Shown here in pieces: positions 41,500 through 49,786 of a DNA stretch of 64,000 nucleotides (the stretch's first letter is position 1; every line of letters starts with the position of its first letter). Both the position numbers and the translations under genes were made by a program. Source of the DNA: DAOQVR01 sp035341665. GTDB taxonomy: Bacteria > Chloroflexota > Anaerolineae > JAAYZQ01. The DNA is taken from the NCBI GenBank assembly GCA_035341665.1, contig DAOQVR010000001.1, positions 62,001 through 126,000 of the forward strand, given 5' to 3'. The notes under the pieces were generated by a model, which did no database searches, was not told where the DNA came from, and worked only from the letters and a program-made list of their open reading frames with translations.

Positions 41500-42372
41500 C
41501 TATCGGTACGTCAGCAGCAGGGACCGCACGTCGAAGGGAGCTTCGCCGCCCCTGAGTGGATGGGCCGTCACGTGAGTGTGGTTCTCTAGAGTCTGCCGCG
41601 TGCTCCGGTAGTAGACCCCGAGGGGGATGGCATCTTCTCGGTGCGCCTGTGCCAGGGCTTGAAGCCAATTATCGGCGTCGTGATCGGCCGGAAGTGCGGC
41701 GACCTTCTCCCTCCACGTATCGAAGGTATTGTTGAATGTCGGGCACGGGCTCATGACCTGGACAAATGCGAAGCCTGGGTGCCGCACCCCCTGCACGACG
41801 AGGTCGGTGATCTGCTTCGGATTCCCGGAGAAACCACGTGCCGCAAAGCTCACGCCTGACGCCAGGACCCACGCCATCGGGTTGATCGGCGCGTCAGCTG
41901 AGCCGGCCGGTGTGCTCTTCGTCCGAAAGCCCACGGGTGAGGTCGGCGACGTTTGGCCCTTTGTCAAGCCGTACACCTTGTTGTCCATCACGATGTACGT
42001 GATGTCCGGGTTGCGGCGAACCGCGTGGGTAAGATGGCCTGCCCCAATGGAGAATCCGTCTCCGTCTCCCCCCACGGCAATCACGGTCAGCTCCGGATTG
42101 GCCATCTTGATGCCTGTCGCCACTGGGAGTACTCGCCCGTGCGCCGTCTGGAAGCCATACGAGCGCACGAAGAAGGGAAGCCGGCTAGAGCAGCCGATGC
42201 CGGACACGACCACGGTGGACGCCGGGTCTAGCTGCAGGACGGCCATTGCCTGGTAGACCGCACTGAGGACACCAAAGTCGCCACAGCCTGGGCACCACGT
42301 CGGCTTGACGGGGGACCTGTATTCCTTGGCTGTGAGTGTGAGTCTCGCACGGGGCTCCTGGGGCTCAGCCAC
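41500..42372 (-). CDS. korB: 2-oxoacid:ferredoxin oxidoreductase, beta subunit
   Basis: A 290-residue thiamine-diphosphate subunit. Its CPGCGDFGVL binds TPP and iron-sulfur, GIGCSSRLPF and HGRVLPVATGIKMANP and the GDGDGFSIGAGHL metal/pyrophosphate motif follow, with YGLTKGQTSPTSPVG typical of KorB/VorB. It lacks an own ferredoxin domain. It should work with the alpha/gamma protein to convert 2-oxoglutarate or another 2-oxoacid to an acyl-CoA, reducing ferredoxin, or the reverse. It starts at GTG 42372 with GGGAGGTG upstream and overlaps korA by 8 bases. Confidence 0.92.
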   Translation of the reverse strand: MAEPQEPRARLTLTAKEYRSPVKPTWCPGCGDFGVLSAVYQAMAVLQLDPASTVVVSGIGCSSRLPFFVRSYGFQTAHGRVLPVATGIKMANPELTVIAVGGDGDGFSIGAGHLTHAVRRNPDITYIVMDNKVYGLTKGQTSPTSPVGFRTKSTPAGSADAPINPMAWVLASGVSFAARGFSGNPKQITDLVVQGVRHPGFAFVQVMSPCPTFNNTFDTWREKVAALPADHDADNWLQALAQAHREDAIPLGVYYRSTRQTLENHTHVTAHPLRGGEAPFDVRSLLLTYR

Positions 42373-44167
42373 TGTTCACCTCCCGGCTGCCGCCCGCTCG
42401 TCGCTGCTTTGTGCTTGGCGGGGCGGCAGTCATGCATTCGAGTATCTTGGCGCGGACCTCGGTCGGAGTGAAAGGCAGTCCGCCATACTTGGTCAAGGAG
42501 ATGGTGTGAAGCTCCGTGTGTGCCTTGACCCAAGCAGCGAACTGCCTTCCGCGGTTCACCTCGGGCACGATGATGGCCTTCAGATGGCGGGCGAAGCGCA
42601 GCACGCGCTCCGCTGGCAATGGATTGATGACCGCCGGGATGAGGGCTGCGACCGGGTGACCCTCTGCGGCCAGCCCTTCGACGGCCTCCTGCACGACACC
42701 TGCCGTGGAACCCCACGTAAGCACGCCTATCGTGGCCTCTTCCTCTGGAACACCGAACGTCATGCAGCCCAGCGGCGCTTCGAGCCCGCACAAGGCATCG
42801 GCAGCGATCTCGAACTTGCGCCCACGCTTGTCGAGCTGCGCACTGTGCATCTCGGGGGTGTAGTTGGGTGCACCATATTCGTCATGCTCAAGGCCGGTCG
42901 ATGTGAAGGGTGTGCGGTCAAAGCCCGGAATGCCCATCGGCGAGACACCGCTCTCGGTGAGCTCGTATCGCTTGTACTCCGTGGCTCCCGCCGGCGGCCT
43001 CAGTCGCTGAACCACCGGGACTAGGTCAGGGTTGGGCATGGCCAAAGTACAGGTACGGTGCGCCAGGGATTGGTCCGTCAGCAGGACCACCGGCATCTGG
43101 AACGTCTCCGAAAGGTAGAAGGCCTGCATTGCCTGGTAGAACGAGTCTTCAACAGAGCGCGCCGCCAGCACGATCCTCGGTGCGTCCCCATGCCCCCCGT
43201 ACAAAGAGATGTTCAAATCGCTTTGCTCCATCTTGGTTGGCATGCCTGTGCTCGGGCCTGCTCGCTGCGAGTCCACGACGACCAACGGCACCTCGGCCAT
43301 CGTCGCCAGCCCAAGCATTTCCTGCATCAGTGAGAAGCCTGGGCCACTTGTCGCCGTCATTGCCTTGACTCCGGCAATCGAAGCACCGACCACGCTGCCG
43401 ATCGCGGATATCTCGTCCTCTGTCTGAAAACACGCACCTCCCAGGGCCGGCAGCCGTTTGGCCATTTCCTCCAAGATGTCAGAGGCAGGTGTGATCGGAT
43501 ACCCGGCAAAGAATCTGCAGCCGGCTGCCAGTGCACCCGCCACGATCGCCTGATTGCCCGACATGACCGACTGCTTGTCTGCAGAGGGATCGGGTGCATT
43601 GAGGCGTTCCGGCCTCTCGGTTGGGGGGCTGTCATGGACCCACTGGTAGCCGGCCAGCACCGCGATTCGGTTGCTCTCGACGAACTCGGGCCGGCTCTTG
43701 CCGAACTTTTCCCGTACTGTGGCCTGCAGCTCCTGGACGTCGAATCCAAAGAGAGCGGCGAGCGCCCCGAGTCCGACAAGGTTCTTGCCCTTCCGGAGGT
43801 TGAGGTCCGCGGCTAGCTTTTGGAGAGGGATGGCGTACGCCCTGCCCTCGACCTCCTTCGGAGCAGCCATCGCCTCGGGATCGTAGACAAGCAGGCCGTC
43901 AGAACGCAACGCCGTCCGGTGAAGGTGCCATGCTTCCTCGTTGAACGCCATGAGTGCGTCCAGCTTGTCGCCGAGAGACGCAACCGGCCTGACGCCCATT
44001 CGTAGCTGAAACATGACGGGTCCACCCCGGATCTCGGCCGGATAGGTGCGAAACGTGTGTACGTGGTAGCCGCTGCGGGCAATGGAGAGGGTGAGTACAT
44101 CTCCGGCCGAAACCACGTTGTCTGTTCCCGACTCTCCGCCAAGGCGCAGCAGGAGCGTGTCTCTCAT
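42365..44167 (-). CDS. korA: 2-oxoacid:ferredoxin oxidoreductase, fused gamma-alpha subunit
   Basis: A 600-residue fusion. The N-terminal gamma domain (about 1-185; LRLGGESGTDNVVSAGDVLTLSIARSGY, EIRGGPVMFQLR) is followed by the alpha domain (about 200-560; GNQAIVAGALAAGCRFFAGYPITPASDI, FQTEDEISAIGSVVGASIAGVKAMTATSGPGFSLMQE, GPSTGMPTKMEQSDL). This matches KorA of 2-oxoglutarate or branched-chain 2-oxoacid reductases. A strong ribosome site (GGGAGGAA) precedes ATG 44167. It follows the homocysteine methyltransferase-like gene by 23 bases, so they may share a transcript. Confidence 0.92.
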   Translation of the reverse strand: MRDTLLLRLGGESGTDNVVSAGDVLTLSIARSGYHVHTFRTYPAEIRGGPVMFQLRMGVRPVASLGDKLDALMAFNEEAWHLHRTALRSDGLLVYDPEAMAAPKEVEGRAYAIPLQKLAADLNLRKGKNLVGLGALAALFGFDVQELQATVREKFGKSRPEFVESNRIAVLAGYQWVHDSPPTERPERLNAPDPSADKQSVMSGNQAIVAGALAAGCRFFAGYPITPASDILEEMAKRLPALGGACFQTEDEISAIGSVVGASIAGVKAMTATSGPGFSLMQEMLGLATMAEVPLVVVDSQRAGPSTGMPTKMEQSDLNISLYGGHGDAPRIVLAARSVEDSFYQAMQAFYLSETFQMPVVLLTDQSLAHRTCTLAMPNPDLVPVVQRLRPPAGATEYKRYELTESGVSPMGIPGFDRTPFTSTGLEHDEYGAPNYTPEMHSAQLDKRGRKFEIAADALCGLEAPLGCMTFGVPEEEATIGVLTWGSTAGVVQEAVEGLAAEGHPVAALIPAVINPLPAERVLRFARHLKAIIVPEVNRGRQFAAWVKAHTELHTISLTKYGGLPFTPTEVRAKILECMTAAPPSTKQRRAGGSREVNSG

Positions 44168-44190
44168 GGTTCCTCCCTGATACAGACAGG

Positions 44191-45111
44191 CTAGGGTGCT
44201 TGAGTGGTGCGCTCTGGAGCCCCCGGCGCCAAGGACCTGAGCGCTTCCGCCATCGCGGCGATGTGTCGGGGCGAGGTGCCGCAGCAGCCGCCCACGATCC
44301 GCGCCCCTGCGGCGATTAGTTGGGGGGTGAGCGCTGCTAGGAGTTCGGGCTCCGTGTCGTAGACGACCAGGCCGTCATCGCCGAGGCGGGGCAGGCCGGC
44401 GTTCGGCTTGGCCCACAGGAAGGCGCCTGGTGCTGCCTGCGCCATCTCCTCGAGAAAACCAGGATACTCGGCCGGGTCACGGCCGCAGTTGGCGCCGACG
44501 CCGGTGACCAGGCGACCAAACTCCAGGGCGACCTGCTTGGGGCGCACGCCCATCATAGTCCGGCCACGCGTGTCGAAGCTGAAGGTGCAAAAGATGGGGA
44601 GGTTGGTGACCCGGCGCGCGCCCTCCAACGCAGCGCGCGCCTCGCCGAGGTCGCTCATGGTCTCGACCAGCAGAAAGTCAGCGCCTCCCTCCGCAAGCCC
44701 CTTGGCTTGCTCGGCAAACGCTTGGCTGACCTCTTCTGCAGTAACGGCTCCCAGGGGAGCCAGGAGCTGGCCGGTCGGGCCCATGTCGCCCACGACGTAG
44801 GCGCGGTTGGCGGCTACCTCGCGGGCCAGCTCCGCCGCACGTCGGCCGATCTCCGTGACCCGGTCCTGCAGCCCCTCCCGCTTCAGACGGAAGCGTGTGC
44901 CGCCGAAGGTGTTGGTCAGAAGCAGGTCGGAACCGGCGTCTAGGTACATCTGGTGCAGGGCACGCACCTTGTCTGGATGCTCTAGCAGCCAAGCCTCTGG
45001 CGCCCGGCCGGGTTCGAGGCCCATCGACTGCAGCATGGTCCCCGTAGCACCGTCTGCGAGGAAGACCTGGCCCTGGGAAAGCTGGCTCAGGAAGGCATCG
45101 GTTCTGGTCAT
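44191..45111 (-). CDS. homocysteine S-methyltransferase-family protein
   Basis: A 306-residue zinc methyltransferase barrel of the MetH N-terminal/BHMT/MmuM family. It has LADGATGTMLQSMGL, TNTFGGTRFRL, GDMGPTGQLLAPLG and the zinc ligands at GANCGRD (about 208) and GGCCGTSPRHIAA (about 277-278). It moves a methyl to homocysteine from a methyl donor; donor is unknown. It is shorter than MetH and has no cobalamin domain, so a partner corrinoid protein or S-methylmethionine/betaine-like donor is possible. ATG 45111 has GGGAG upstream. It has its own promoter at 45129-45156. Confidence 0.88.
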   Translation of the reverse strand: MTRTDAFLSQLSQGQVFLADGATGTMLQSMGLEPGRAPEAWLLEHPDKVRALHQMYLDAGSDLLLTNTFGGTRFRLKREGLQDRVTEIGRRAAELAREVAANRAYVVGDMGPTGQLLAPLGAVTAEEVSQAFAEQAKGLAEGGADFLLVETMSDLGEARAALEGARRVTNLPIFCTFSFDTRGRTMMGVRPKQVALEFGRLVTGVGANCGRDPAEYPGFLEEMAQAAPGAFLWAKPNAGLPRLGDDGLVVYDTEPELLAALTPQLIAAGARIVGGCCGTSPRHIAAMAEALRSLAPGAPERTTQAP

Positions 45112-45128
45112 GGCGCACTCCCGACAGG

Positions 45129-45156
45129 AGTATACCATACACTAGCCGGCGCGCAA
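45129..45156 (-). promoter_or_regulatory. promoter for the homocysteine methyltransferase-like gene
   Basis: On the minus strand: TTGCGC (45151-45156), 16 bp, TATACT (45129-45134) with an extended TGG. The start near 45122 gives a leader of about 11 bases. Confidence 0.6.
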
Positions 45157-45247
45157 TGCGCAGGATGAGCTGCGGCGCCCAAGCCAGCCTCGCCTCCACC
45201 ACGGCGCACCCGCCCGCTCGCCATCTTCCATCTCAGGCACAACGTGG

Positions 45248-45253
45248 TATAAT
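45248..45253 (+). promoter_or_regulatory. TATAAT -10 box for the methylase-like gene, leaderless
   Basis: A perfect TATAAT with an extended TGG ends six bases before ATG 45260. The predicted start coincides with the start codon, so the mRNA should be leaderless. The -35 region is weak (TTCCAT at 45227-45232). Confidence 0.65.
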
Positions 45254-45259
45254 GGGCCC

Positions 45260-47602
45260 ATGGCGCACGCAATTGGCCACTTTGTGACTGGTGAGGCGGG
45301 CACAGACCTGCCGCCGGCGGCCCGGTTCTGGTCGCCCATCCCGCCCGGCGTGGCGCGTGCCTATGTCGAGGCGTACACTGGTCCGGGTGACGCGGTGCTG
45401 CTTCCCTATTGCCAGGGCCCGGCCGAAGTGCGTGATGTGCTGGCGGCGGGTCGGCGCGCGCTGGCAGCCAGCTTTGACCCGCTCCTCGTGTTGACGGTCG
45501 GCGCGGCCCTCTGGCCTGCTGCTCCACGCGAGCTCGAGGCCGCCGTGGCACGCCTGGGAGACGGCCCCAAACACGGCGTGCCTCTGCGACGCGCGCTGGC
45601 CGATCTGTACGCAACACCCTGCCCCTCTTGTGGCCGCCCGGCATCCGCCGACCACTTCGTGTGGGACCGTGACCAGGGGCGGCCCGTCGCCCGCTGGGTG
45701 CGCTGCGGCGAGTGCGGCTGGGACGCCCAGTCGGCCCTGGATGGCGACGACGAGGCACGCACGGCAGCGGTGCCAGAGCGCGGCGTCCACTACCTCTACC
45801 TGCTCGACCGGGTTGCGCCTTCCGATCTGGAGCCCGGGCTCCGCTCGCGGATGGAGGCGTTGCTCCGCTCCTACTCGCCTCGCAGCCTGTATGCGTTGGC
45901 CGAGATCACCATGCGCGTGGACGCCCTGCCAGCCGGCCCTGTACAGCGCGCACTGCGTGTACTGCTCCTTGATTGTCTCGACACCTGCTCTCCACTCGCG
46001 CCGCTATCCGGCACGGAGCCGCGCCGCGAGCCCTGGAGCCGCCCGGTTCGCTACCTGGAGCGGAACGTCTGGCGTGCCTTTGAGGAGTCGGCGCTTCGGC
46101 GGCGCCTCACGGCCGCTCCGCTCACTCCAGAGCTGCGCAGCTGGCTCTCCGAGCCTGGGAAGCCTGCCCTGCGTCCCGGGCAGTCGCACCAGGAGTCCGA
46201 ACCACCGCCGTCGTCCGATGGCTTCTTGTGCCAGGCTGGGCTGCGTGACCTGAGGCGCGAGGTGCCGGCCGGAAGCGTGGGGTTGGTTTTGGCCTCACCC
46301 CCTCAGCTGGATCCTCACGCCTGGCATTGGGCATCTCTCTGGGCGGGCTGGATTCTGGGCGGGGCAGCTGCCGAGCCGCTGCTGGGGCTCGCGCGCCAGC
46401 GCTCCCCGGACATTGCATGGTATGCCGAGACGATGGCTCGCTCGCTGTCTGCACTGCATCGCCTCCTTCGCCAAGACGGCCGGATCGTACTGGTGCTGGA
46501 GGGGCAGCGGCCTGCGTTCGCCGAGGCAATCGCACTCGCCGCCGCACGCGCAGAGCTGCACCTCACGGCGCTCCACCACTCTGGCGAAGCCTACCGACTG
46601 GAGCTGGCTCGCAGATCTGCCGGCTCCCCAGTTCCGGCGCCGGCATCCACTGCGGCGCGCCCGGCTGCCTCTGCCTTTGCCGAGCTCGAGGAGGGACTGG
46701 ACCGCGCTGTGCGCGCGACCGCAGTGGCGGCTATTCGCGCCCGGGCGGAGCCTGTGCCCTGGCCTGCGTTGCATGCCGCTATCCTGCGCGTGCTGGCATC
46801 AGAGGGCTGGCTAACTGCGGCTGACCGTGCCCTGGTGAATGTGCCGTCGTCGCTCTCCATGCTGGCCTCGAGAGCGCAGGCGGCCCTCGAGGATCCCGGG
46901 TTCGCTCGCCTGCCCGCGCCGGGACCCGAGGGCGACCTCTGGTGGCTCACGGGGGAACCGGATCTCGGTACCGCGCTTGCCGACAGAGTTGAGCAGGTGA
47001 GCTTCCGGGTGCTGGACGAGCGCGGGCCACAAACGCCCGGGGACTTTGCCGAGCTGGTGTGCCTCGCCCTGCCTGGGGAACTCACGCCCGAGCCGGAACT
47101 GGTTCAGGCATGCCTGCACGCCTACGGCGCCGAGATGCCGTCCGGGCGCTGGCAGCTGCGGGCAGAAGACCGGGCCGTAGCGCGCGCCGCGGAGCACGCG
47201 TCCATCGTGAGCGGACTGGCCGACTTTGGCCGGCGGCTGGGATACCGATCGGCGCCGCGCCCGCCCTGGGATGTGGCCTGGTACCGCGCCGGACTGGTGC
47301 AAGCCCTATTCCTGGTTCGCTGGCAGGCGCTGCTGGGCGAGCTGCTGCCGCTCGCCGAAGGAGCGCCCGGCGTACAACCATTCCTGGTCATCCCCGGTGG
47401 CCGCTCTGCCCTCCTGAGCCTGAAGCTCGCCCGAAATCCACTCTGGCAGCGCCAGGTGGAGGAGGGGCGCTGGCGCTTTGTCAAGTACCGGCATGTGCGC
47501 GACCTTCTGGCCCAGCCCGATGCGGACGAGTACACCCTGCGTACGATCGTCGGCCTCGACCCGATCGTCGAGAAGGAGGCCGTGCAGCTGGCCCTATTCT
47601 AG
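45260..47602 (+). CDS. large protein resembling a DNA methylase with degenerate motifs; function unknown
   Basis: A 780-residue protein that resembles large DUF1156-type adenine methylases but lacks their key residues. At 44-56 the region that should be DPFCGSGT reads LLPYCQGPAEV, and the acidic residue after GRRA is Ser-Phe-Asp-Pro. A zinc ribbon is inserted (C121/C124, C149/C152). At 265-276 YLERNVWRAFEE matches the family's RNVWxxFE. Near 342-351, where DPPY should lie, it reads LVLASPPQLD. The C-terminal 300 residues have winged-helix-like segments and a conserved-looking end (KYRHVRDLLAQ...). It may bind DNA without methylating it. Its own leaderless promoter precedes it. No methylase or restriction partner lies near. 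Confidence 0.7.
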   Translation: MAHAIGHFVTGEAGTDLPPAARFWSPIPPGVARAYVEAYTGPGDAVLLPYCQGPAEVRDVLAAGRRALAASFDPLLVLTVGAALWPAAPRELEAAVARLGDGPKHGVPLRRALADLYATPCPSCGRPASADHFVWDRDQGRPVARWVRCGECGWDAQSALDGDDEARTAAVPERGVHYLYLLDRVAPSDLEPGLRSRMEALLRSYSPRSLYALAEITMRVDALPAGPVQRALRVLLLDCLDTCSPLAPLSGTEPRREPWSRPVRYLERNVWRAFEESALRRRLTAAPLTPELRSWLSEPGKPALRPGQSHQESEPPPSSDGFLCQAGLRDLRREVPAGSVGLVLASPPQLDPHAWHWASLWAGWILGGAAAEPLLGLARQRSPDIAWYAETMARSLSALHRLLRQDGRIVLVLEGQRPAFAEAIALAAARAELHLTALHHSGEAYRLELARRSAGSPVPAPASTAARPAASAFAELEEGLDRAVRATAVAAIRARAEPVPWPALHAAILRVLASEGWLTAADRALVNVPSSLSMLASRAQAALEDPGFARLPAPGPEGDLWWLTGEPDLGTALADRVEQVSFRVLDERGPQTPGDFAELVCLALPGELTPEPELVQACLHAYGAEMPSGRWQLRAEDRAVARAAEHASIVSGLADFGRRLGYRSAPRPPWDVAWYRAGLVQALFLVRWQALLGELLPLAEGAPGVQPFLVIPGGRSALLSLKLARNPLWQRQVEEGRWRFVKYRHVRDLLAQPDADEYTLRTIVGLDPIVEKEAVQLALF

Positions 47603-47740
47603 CGCTCGGAGTGAGGGCCATCCGGAGGCAACGCGGCGACCGAGGGCGCTGCGACGTTGCCCAATGCGCTGTCGGAACAACATACGCCGTCGTTTCCGCG
47701 CCTCGCGTTGGAGCGACGACAAGAAAGGTGGAAAACGACT

Positions 47741-48265
47741 ATGGATCTGACTGGAAAACGAGTAGCCGTGTTGGCCGAGAACATGTACCAGGAGCTGGAG
47801 GTCTGGGTCCCGCTCATGCGGCTCCGCGAGGCCGGCGCCGAAGTGATCGTGGTGGGGACGGGCAGTGCCTCGACCTACACCAGCAAGCTCGGCTACCCAA
47901 TCCAGGTGGACTGCGCCGCCGGCGACATCGACGCGGCGACGCTGGACGGCGTGGTGGTCCCTGGCGGCTACGCGCCCGATCTGCTCCGCCGGTATCCGGA
48001 CGTGCTCTCGCTGGTCCGCGCTCTCTTTGACGCGGGCAAGGTCGTGGCCGCCATATGCCACGCAGGGTGGGTGCTGGCATCGGCCAAGGTGCTGGCAGGC
48101 AAGCGCGCCACCTGTGTTGCCGCCATCAAGGACGACATCATCCACGCGGGCGCGGAGTATGTCGATGCCGAAGTTGTGCGCGACGGCAACCTGATCACCT
48201 CGCGCATGCCCTCCGACTTGCCGGCCTTCTGCAGGACCATCGTACAGGCGTTGTCGGGTGGCTAG
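47741..48265 (+). CDS. DJ-1/PfpI family protein
   Basis: A 174-residue class I glutamine amidotransferase-like protein. KRVAVLAENMYQELEVWVPLMRLREAG opens the fold, DGVVVPGGYAPD carries the conserved Gly pair and ICHAGWVLASAKVLAGKRAT is the nucleophile elbow (Cys about residue 107 with the following His). Members act as deglycase/glyoxalase or intracellular protease; here the role is unknown. ATG 47741 has AAGGTGG upstream. It overlaps the adenosyltransferase gene by 8 bases. Confidence 0.9.
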   Translation: MDLTGKRVAVLAENMYQELEVWVPLMRLREAGAEVIVVGTGSASTYTSKLGYPIQVDCAAGDIDAATLDGVVVPGGYAPDLLRRYPDVLSLVRALFDAGKVVAAICHAGWVLASAKVLAGKRATCVAAIKDDIIHAGAEYVDAEVVRDGNLITSRMPSDLPAFCRTIVQALSGG

Positions 48266-48857
48266 CGGGGGGCCTCCGGGGGTGGAAAACGGCGAGCCAA
48301 AGCCGAGCTCGCGGTGGTACTCCGGGCGTGGCGATGACGGCACCACGGGCCTGCTCGGCCCCGGTCGTGTTCCCAAGTTCGACCTGCGCCCCGCGACCTG
48401 TGGCGCGGTGGACGAGGCACAGGCAGCCATCGGTCTTGCGCGCGCAGCTGGCTGTGCGCCGGACGTCTGCTCTGTACTGCTCGCGGTGCAGGCAGACCTC
48501 TCGGCACTGATGGCTGAGCTGGCGGCGGCCGGCACCGAGGATGGCCAGTTTCCTGCGCAGATCTCTGCCGCGCACATCACGCAGCTTGAGACGTGGCTCG
48601 CTGGCGTGGAGGCCGCTATCGACCCGCCCCGCACCTTCGTGCTGCCGGGCAGCACCCTGCCTGGAGCAGCACTGCACCTGGCCCGCGCGGTCGTGCGCCG
48701 TGCCGAGCGAGAGGCAGTGCGCCTCTTGGACAGCGGCCTGCTCTCGAATCCGCACGTCCTGCGCTATCTCAACCGCCTCTCGTCGCTTCTCTTTCTGCTT
48801 GCGTGCGCCGAGGACGCTCGCTTCGCCAACCGGGCTTCGATGCCCGGCAACCCATGA
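48258..48857 (+). CDS. PduO-type ATP:corrinoid adenosyltransferase
   Basis: A 199-residue PduO/EutT-type enzyme that adds an adenosyl group to cob(I)alamin. The conserved N-terminus GRGDDGTTGLLGPGRVPKFD binds ATP, VDEAQAAIGLA is the trimer helix, and the LNRLSSLLFLLA region is the C-terminal active-site helix. TrTGDDG-like start is altered (YSGRGDDG). It would feed adenosylcobalamin to NrdJ (13770-16199) in this genome. The start is GTG 48258; a later GTG near 48281 is possible. Confidence 0.88.
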   Translation: MASGGPPGVENGEPKPSSRWYSGRGDDGTTGLLGPGRVPKFDLRPATCGAVDEAQAAIGLARAAGCAPDVCSVLLAVQADLSALMAELAAAGTEDGQFPAQISAAHITQLETWLAGVEAAIDPPRTFVLPGSTLPGAALHLARAVVRRAEREAVRLLDSGLLSNPHVLRYLNRLSSLLFLLACAEDARFANRASMPGNP

Positions 48858-48890
48858 GCCGGGTTTCCTTGCCTGGCAGAGAGGAAACAG

Positions 48891-49754
48891 ATGACAACTT
48901 CGTCGAAACCACTCCTTGGTGCGCACGAGTCGAGCGCGGGGGGCGTGGCCAAGGCCATCGAGCGTGCGGAGCAGGTAGGCTGCGACGTGGTGCAGCTCTT
49001 CCTGAAGGGCCCGAGCCGCTGGGTCTCGCCCCCCATATCAGAGGCCGAGCGCGCAGTCTTCCGCGACGCCGTCGAGCGCACTGGCATCTGGCCGGCCTTT
49101 GGCCACGGCCAATACCTGCTGAACCTGGCGACGCCCGACGATGTCCTCTGGCACAAGTCGATCGATGCGCTGGCCGATGACCTAGGACGCTGCGAGTTCC
49201 TGGGGATGCCCGGACTCGTGATCCATCCCGGCTCGCACATGGGCTCCGGTGAGGAAACTGGCCTCGCGCGCATCGCGGCCGCCCTCGACGCGGTACACGA
49301 CCGGCTCCCGGGGTTGAGCGCACAGGTCTGGCTGGAGGTCACTGCCGGCCAGGGCGACCATCTGGGTTACACATTTGGCCAGATCCGTTCGATGATCGAT
49401 CGCGTCCGGGCGCCCGAGCGGCTGGGGGTATGCTTTGATACTGCACACGCCTTTGCCGCCGGCTACGAGCTGCGCACGCGCGAGGGGTACGAGGCCACCT
49501 GGGCCGAGTTCGATGCCGTGCTTGGGCTGGACCGCCTGCGCGCCGTTCACCTTAACGATGCCAAGAAAGATCTTGGCAGCCGCGTGGACCGCCACGAGCA
49601 CATAGGACAGGGGATGCTCGGGCTCGATGCCTTCCGGCTTCTGTTGAATGACCCGCGCTTCCACGGGCTCCCGATGGCGCTGGAGACGGACAAGGGGCCC
49701 GATTTGGCCGAGGACGTGGAGAACCTGAGGGTCCTGCGCGGACTTGTGGAGTAG
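48891..49754 (+). CDS. nfo: deoxyribonuclease IV (AP endonuclease)
   Basis: A 287-residue TIM-barrel endonuclease IV for abasic-site repair. Metal-site segments: GAHESSAGG near the start, FGHGQYLLNLATP, IHPGSHMGSGEETG, WLEVTAGQGDHLGYTF (instead of ENTAGQG), CFDTAHAFAAGY and HLNDAKKDLGSRVDRHEHIGQG. The zinc ligands are intact. The C-terminus LALETDKG-like region (MALETDKGPD) is normal. ATG 48891 has GAGAGGA upstream. Confidence 0.95.
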   Translation: MTTSSKPLLGAHESSAGGVAKAIERAEQVGCDVVQLFLKGPSRWVSPPISEAERAVFRDAVERTGIWPAFGHGQYLLNLATPDDVLWHKSIDALADDLGRCEFLGMPGLVIHPGSHMGSGEETGLARIAAALDAVHDRLPGLSAQVWLEVTAGQGDHLGYTFGQIRSMIDRVRAPERLGVCFDTAHAFAAGYELRTREGYEATWAEFDAVLGLDRLRAVHLNDAKKDLGSRVDRHEHIGQGMLGLDAFRLLLNDPRFHGLPMALETDKGPDLAEDVENLRVLRGLVE

Positions 49755-49786
49755 CCCCTGCAAGAGCGATTACCCAGGAGAGAAAC

